From: BJ22 sp021298375
Lineage (GTDB): Bacteria > Planctomycetota > Planctomycetia > Pirellulales > Pirellulaceae
Assembly: GCA_046343015.1 (NCBI GenBank)
Contig: JBKDOL010000053.1
Coordinates: 1-64,000, forward strand
Reading direction: 5' to 3'
DNA: 64,000 nt
In this document: in pieces, positions 63,534-64,000 of the stretch
Layout: every line of letters starts with the position of its first letter
Position numbering within the stretch: position 1 is the stretch's first letter
Made by a program: the position numbers and the translations under genes
Notes under the pieces: generated by a model
What the model was told of the DNA's origin: nothing
Databases searched by the model: none
The model's input: only the letters and a program-made list of their open reading frames with translations

Positions 63534-63607
63534 AAGGCCTCACTGGTCTGGCCGGGGCGGCACGTTTCGTCGTGCAGGGAACCGTCCCCCAAGGGAAAAG
63601 GACTTCC

Positions 63608-64000
63608 ATGGCTTGGGCTCTGAATTGTCTCTATCTGATCGCCTGGACCGCAGCCTCGCCCTGGCTGCTCTGGCGGCGCCTCCGCTGGGGGAAAAACCGC
63701 CGCGGTTGGGTCCAGAAATGGTGCGGACTCGGGACAGTTCCCGCAGCGCAGGCGCCTCGTGTCTGGCTGCATGCCGTGAGCGTGGGGGAAGTAAACCTGC
63801 TCGCGCCGATCATGGCCGAATTGACCCGGCGCGGAGAGTTTGAGTTCGCCATCTCGACCACCACCGAAACCGGCTTTGAGCTCGCCCGTCAAAAGTACCC
63901 CCAGCACCTGGTCTTCTTCTGCCCGTTTGATTTTTCCTGGGCGATCCGGCGCACGCTGGAGAATCTCCAGCCCAAACTGATTGTGCTCGCCGAACTGGAG
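63608..64000 (+). CDS. waaA: 3-deoxy-D-manno-octulosonic acid transferase (3' end off window)
   Basis: The first 131 residues are present; the gene runs off the right edge. An N-terminal hydrophobic helix (LNCLYLIAWTAASPWLLW) precedes the GT30 signature VWLHAVSVGEVNLLAPI, TTTETGFE and FCPFDFSWAIRR. The enzyme adds Kdo to lipid A precursors at the inner membrane, which implies lipopolysaccharide synthesis. AAGGA lies a few bases before the ATG. It starts 75 nt after secA. Confidence 0.9.
   Translation, partial: MAWALNCLYLIAWTAASPWLLWRRLRWGKNRRGWVQKWCGLGTVPAAQAPRVWLHAVSVGEVNLLAPIMAELTRRGEFEFAISTTTETGFELARQKYPQHLVFFCPFDFSWAIRRTLENLQPKLIVLAELE

Overview
The window looks like a piece of a Planctomycetota chromosome, most likely Pirellulales-like; rank below phylum is inference. 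The evidence is a DUF1549/DUF1553 'planctomycete cytochrome' protein beside a Tat-exported DUF1501 protein, a PEP-CTERM protein, an ECF sigma factor, an unusually long SecA, a Kdo transferase (so a lipid A-bearing outer membrane), high G+C, weak Shine-Dalgarno usage and roomy intergenic regions. No phage, transposase or CRISPR is visible. The only RNA gene found is a tRNA-Leu(CAA).

Layout. 1-5253 (minus): an ABC-2 permease followed by two paralogous membrane-anchored proteins, the second running off the left edge. 5862-6695: PEP-CTERM protein. 6790-12983 (plus): ECF sigma factor, putative anti-sigma factor, exported coiled-coil protein, DUF1549/1553 protein and DUF1501 protein, probably one operon. 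A terminator-like hairpin lies over an internal start of the sigma gene. 13235-16140: two overlapping GTPases with DUF697-like tails. 16384-18276 (minus): NagB/PIG-L fusion. 18795-19976: exported EEP-family hydrolase. 20205-26624 (minus): the imuA-imuB-dnaE2 mutagenesis cassette. 27264-30228: histidine kinase and NtrC-type regulator. 30338-32157: APH-like phosphotransferase and LexA. 32257-36253 (minus): homogentisate dioxygenase, flavin reductase and acyl-CoA synthetase. 36665-38237 (plus): SDR and a duplicated 6-pyruvoyl-tetrahydropterin synthase; together these two blocks suggest aromatic amino acid catabolism with pterin supply. 38395-39882 (minus): AroD-AroE fusion. 40217-41223 (minus): degenerate receiver and a TLPGR-repeat lipoprotein. 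41968-42996: a secreted protein with about 37 cysteines in repeats. 43112-44281 (minus): unknown helical protein. 45031-47318: polyprenyl synthetase and chorismate-lyase-like protein. 47558-47842: rpsR with its own promoter. 48191-53522: thioesterase, ABC ATPase, methyltransferase and giant FtsX-type permease. 53749-53831: tRNA-Leu. 53963-55819 (minus): FHA/GAF/sigma-54 activator. 56211-58289: tail-specific protease. 58452-59258 (minus): PhnP-like hydrolase. 59835-63533: SecA. 63608-end: WaaA, partial.

The most unusual signal is structural. At least sixteen short tandem arrays (7, 10, 15, 16, 19, 20 or 23 nt units, mostly 15 or 16) are scattered through the window, each with its own unrelated unit. 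Most sit in intergenic or leader DNA, but 15-nt arrays also occur in frame inside dnaE2, imuB and a lipoprotein gene, where they add pentapeptide repeats. Some show an AABB pattern: one unit duplicated, then a second duplicated beside it. Other items worth a look are the sigma-factor hairpin, the Cys-rich protein, and a fourfold repeat inside the extra segment of SecA.
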